Below, in pieces: positions 4,994 to 6,755 of a stretch of DNA of 6,755 nt. The first letter of the stretch is position 1. Each line of letters starts with the position of its first letter. Origin of the DNA: Actinomycetota bacterium (GTDB taxonomy: Bacteria > Actinomycetota > Actinomycetes > S36-B12 > CAIYMF01); NCBI GenBank assembly GCA_009699025.1, contig WLOZ01000102.1, forward strand, positions 1-6,755, in the 5' to 3' direction. A model generated the notes under the pieces. That model was not told the origin of the DNA. It made no database searches and worked only from the letters and a program-made list of their open reading frames with translations. The position numbers and the translations under genes are program-made.

Positions 4994-6755
4994 CTACTCG
5001 AGGAGATCTAGCGCGGCGCTCGCAACCGCCTCGGCATCAATGCCGTGGTACCGGTAGACGCTGGCTAGATCCCCTGCCTGACCGAAGCGCGTCACTCCGA
5101 GGTGCGCTGCCTTCACGCCGTTGACTGTGGCGAGGAAGGCAAGCGTATGCGGGTGTCCGTCGAGCACCGTTACCAGCGGAGTGGGCTTGTGGGTGGGCAG
5201 CACTGACTCAAGGATCCAGTCAGGAGCCTCGTCCAAGCCTCGACGCGCCTGCAGTGCCCTGAACAGCAGTCCCGGCGAGGTGACCACGAGAACATCGGCC
5301 GTGTGCCCGAGCTCGTCGAGTCGGTCGGCGGCCGCCAGCGCCTCAGGAACCATGGCTCCCATCGCAGCGATCGTGACGTTGGCGGCGTCCGAACGCCGCA
5401 ACAGATAGGCGCCGGCCATACTGTGCCGACGACGCCGCTCGCGGGCCACCGGGTCAGCCGGCACCGCTGCGAGCTTCTGGTCAATCGGTCGGGTCGACAA
5501 CCGCAAGTACCCCGACTGCCCGCCCGGGCGCCCCATCTGACCCAGGATGGCAAGCACGGCCCACTCGGTGTCAATAACGAAGGCCGGCTCGTACGTGATG
5601 CACCCGGGCTTCTCGAGCCCGATCGACGGCGTGGTGATCGACTGATGCGCTCCGCCCTCACCAGACAGAGTCACGCCCGACGGCGTACCCACCATGAGGG
5701 ACTGGCCGCCCGCGTACATTCCGAATGTCCACGGTTCCAGCGCGCGCTCAACGAAGGGGTCATACATCACGCCGATAGGCAGGAGTGGCTGTCCCCAGCG
5801 CGACCACGTGGCGCCGAACTCACCCAGCGCACTCACGAGGTTGACTTCCGCGATCCCCAGTTCCATGTGCTGCCCATGAGGATGTTCACGCCAATGCAGG
5901 AGCGTTTCGCCATCATCGGCGAACCAGTCGTCACGCTCGCCGCTAGCCCACACCCCCACCTTGTTGATCCAGCCCCCGAGGTTCGTACTCGAACTCACGT
6001 CGGGGCTCAGCGTCACGATCCGTGAACCGGCCTCGGGTGCCGCGCGATTCAGGTCGAGCAGCGCTCGGCCCAGCGCCGCCTGGGTGTTTGCCATACCCTG
6101 CGGAGTGCGCCCGAGGTCTTCGGGCACATGAACATCGGGTGCCACAGGCACCGGGTCTCGCTGCAGTTGACTGGCCACCGCGGCGCATAGTCGGCCCGGC
6201 TCACCCGCGGGATCGAAGTGCTGCCACGGAGCGTCGAGCGTCATGCCCGATCTCTCCGCCAGCTCCTGCATCTGCTCGACTGTGAGCAGTGACGAGTGGT
6301 TCTGCGGGTGGCCCTCCGTCGCCAAGCCGAAACCCTTCACCGTGTAGGCAAGGATCACGGTGGGCCGAGTGTCGTCGATGCTCGAGAGGGCCGCATCGAG
6401 CGCCACATGATCGTGCCCGCCGAGGTTCCTGATCGCGGCCAGCAGCTCATCGTCGGTGAGCGTGGCGAGTAGTGTGCCGATCTGCTGCGCTTCCGGCCCG
6501 GTTCCGGGGAGGCGGTCACGCAGCTCTTGGGCACTGCAGCGCAGCAGTCGCTGGTACTCGGGGTTGGTCATGTCGTCGATACGCCGACACAGGCTCTCGC
6601 CGCCAGATCGCTCGAAGAGGCCTTCGAGCAACCGTCCGTATTTCACGGTGATGACCTGCCATCCGGCCGCCTCGAACATTCCCTGCATTCTGGGCACGCC
6701 GACAGTGGGCACGACGCGGTCGAGCGACTGCCGATTGAGGTCGATGATCCACACG
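4994..6755 (-). CDS. AceE/transketolase-like thiamine-diphosphate E1 of a 2-oxoacid dehydrogenase (5' end outside window)
   Basis: The visible 586 residues match the middle and end of the homodimeric pyruvate dehydrogenase E1 (AceE) type, which decarboxylates a 2-oxoacid on thiamine diphosphate and passes the acyl group to an E2. The visible start, WIIDLNRQSLDRVVP, corresponds to about residue 256 of E. coli AceE, so some 250 N-terminal residues, including the diphosphate-binding motif, lie beyond the edge. The GTG at 6754 is an internal Val codon. Matching landmarks are RNLGGHD (109-115), the mobile active-site loop Glu147-to-His153 (EGHPQNH, with the same spacing as Glu401-His407 of E. coli), catalytic Glu303 in ELGIAE, GTPSGVTLSGEGGAHQS (356-372, His370) and GCITYEP (384-390). 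The C-terminal domain is about 45 residues shorter than in E. coli. No E2 or E3 gene is present. The gene converges on the VOC gene and ends in TAG. Confidence 0.85.
   Translation of the reverse strand, partial: VWIIDLNRQSLDRVVPTVGVPRMQGMFEAAGWQVITVKYGRLLEGLFERSGGESLCRRIDDMTNPEYQRLLRCSAQELRDRLPGTGPEAQQIGTLLATLTDDELLAAIRNLGGHDHVALDAALSSIDDTRPTVILAYTVKGFGLATEGHPQNHSSLLTVEQMQELAERSGMTLDAPWQHFDPAGEPGRLCAAVASQLQRDPVPVAPDVHVPEDLGRTPQGMANTQAALGRALLDLNRAAPEAGSRIVTLSPDVSSSTNLGGWINKVGVWASGERDDWFADDGETLLHWREHPHGQHMELGIAEVNLVSALGEFGATWSRWGQPLLPIGVMYDPFVERALEPWTFGMYAGGQSLMVGTPSGVTLSGEGGAHQSITTPSIGLEKPGCITYEPAFVIDTEWAVLAILGQMGRPGGQSGYLRLSTRPIDQKLAAVPADPVARERRRRHSMAGAYLLRRSDAANVTIAAMGAMVPEALAAADRLDELGHTADVLVVTSPGLLFRALQARRGLDEAPDWILESVLPTHKPTPLVTVLDGHPHTLAFLATVNGVKAAHLGVTRFGQAGDLASVYRYHGIDAEAVASAALDLLE

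Noticed and set aside
5303..6025. 240-residue open frame on the plus strand
   Set aside because: It is antisense to conserved E1 sequence, with no ribosome binding site or domain features.

Overview
This is a high-GC window, most likely from an actinomycete (Actinomycetota). The coding regions are strongly G/C at third codon positions. The secreted binding protein has an actinobacterial-style lipoprotein leader followed by a Ser/Ala/Pro linker. The one promoter region is a conspicuous AT-rich island. There are no rRNA or tRNA genes, no transposase, no CRISPR array and no phage genes. No organism can be named from the sequence alone.

Layout. Positions 1-146 hold a short stretch with coding character on the minus strand but no convincing start. 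Positions 147-2605 hold a two-gene minus-strand operon, transcribed right to left: an alpha/beta hydrolase (1736-2605), then an FAD-dependent aromatic-ring hydroxylase (147-1739). Their stop and start overlap as GTGA. Positions 2606-2830 are a divergent control region with a good promoter facing each way, a thrice-repeated GTTATA motif and a 14-bp perfect palindrome. Positions 2831-4204 encode a branched-chain amino acid (LivJ)-type ABC transporter substrate-binding lipoprotein, interrupted by one in-frame TAG at codon 62. Two hairpins follow (4199-4267). Positions 4344-4916 encode a VOC-fold (type I extradiol dioxygenase-like) protein. Positions 4918-4993 hold a strong hairpin shared by two converging genes. 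Positions 4994-6755 hold the C-terminal two thirds or so of an AceE/transketolase-like, thiamine-diphosphate-dependent 2-oxoacid dehydrogenase E1, which runs off the right edge.

How it may fit together. A flavin ring hydroxylase, a VOC protein with the H/H/E metal ligands of ring-cleaving dioxygenases, and an alpha/beta hydrolase are the three classes of enzyme in a meta-cleavage aromatic pathway (hydroxylate, cleave the ring, hydrolyse the product). The binding protein could bring in the substrate, and the E1 could act on a 2-oxoacid product. This pathway is an inference from gene classes and proximity. No substrate can be read from the sequence.

The most unusual features are the single amber codon in an otherwise intact binding-protein gene, and the same GCTGACC/GGTCAGC inverted arms at both ends of that gene (at its probable transcription start and across its stop codon). 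The repeated motifs in the divergent promoter region are also notable.
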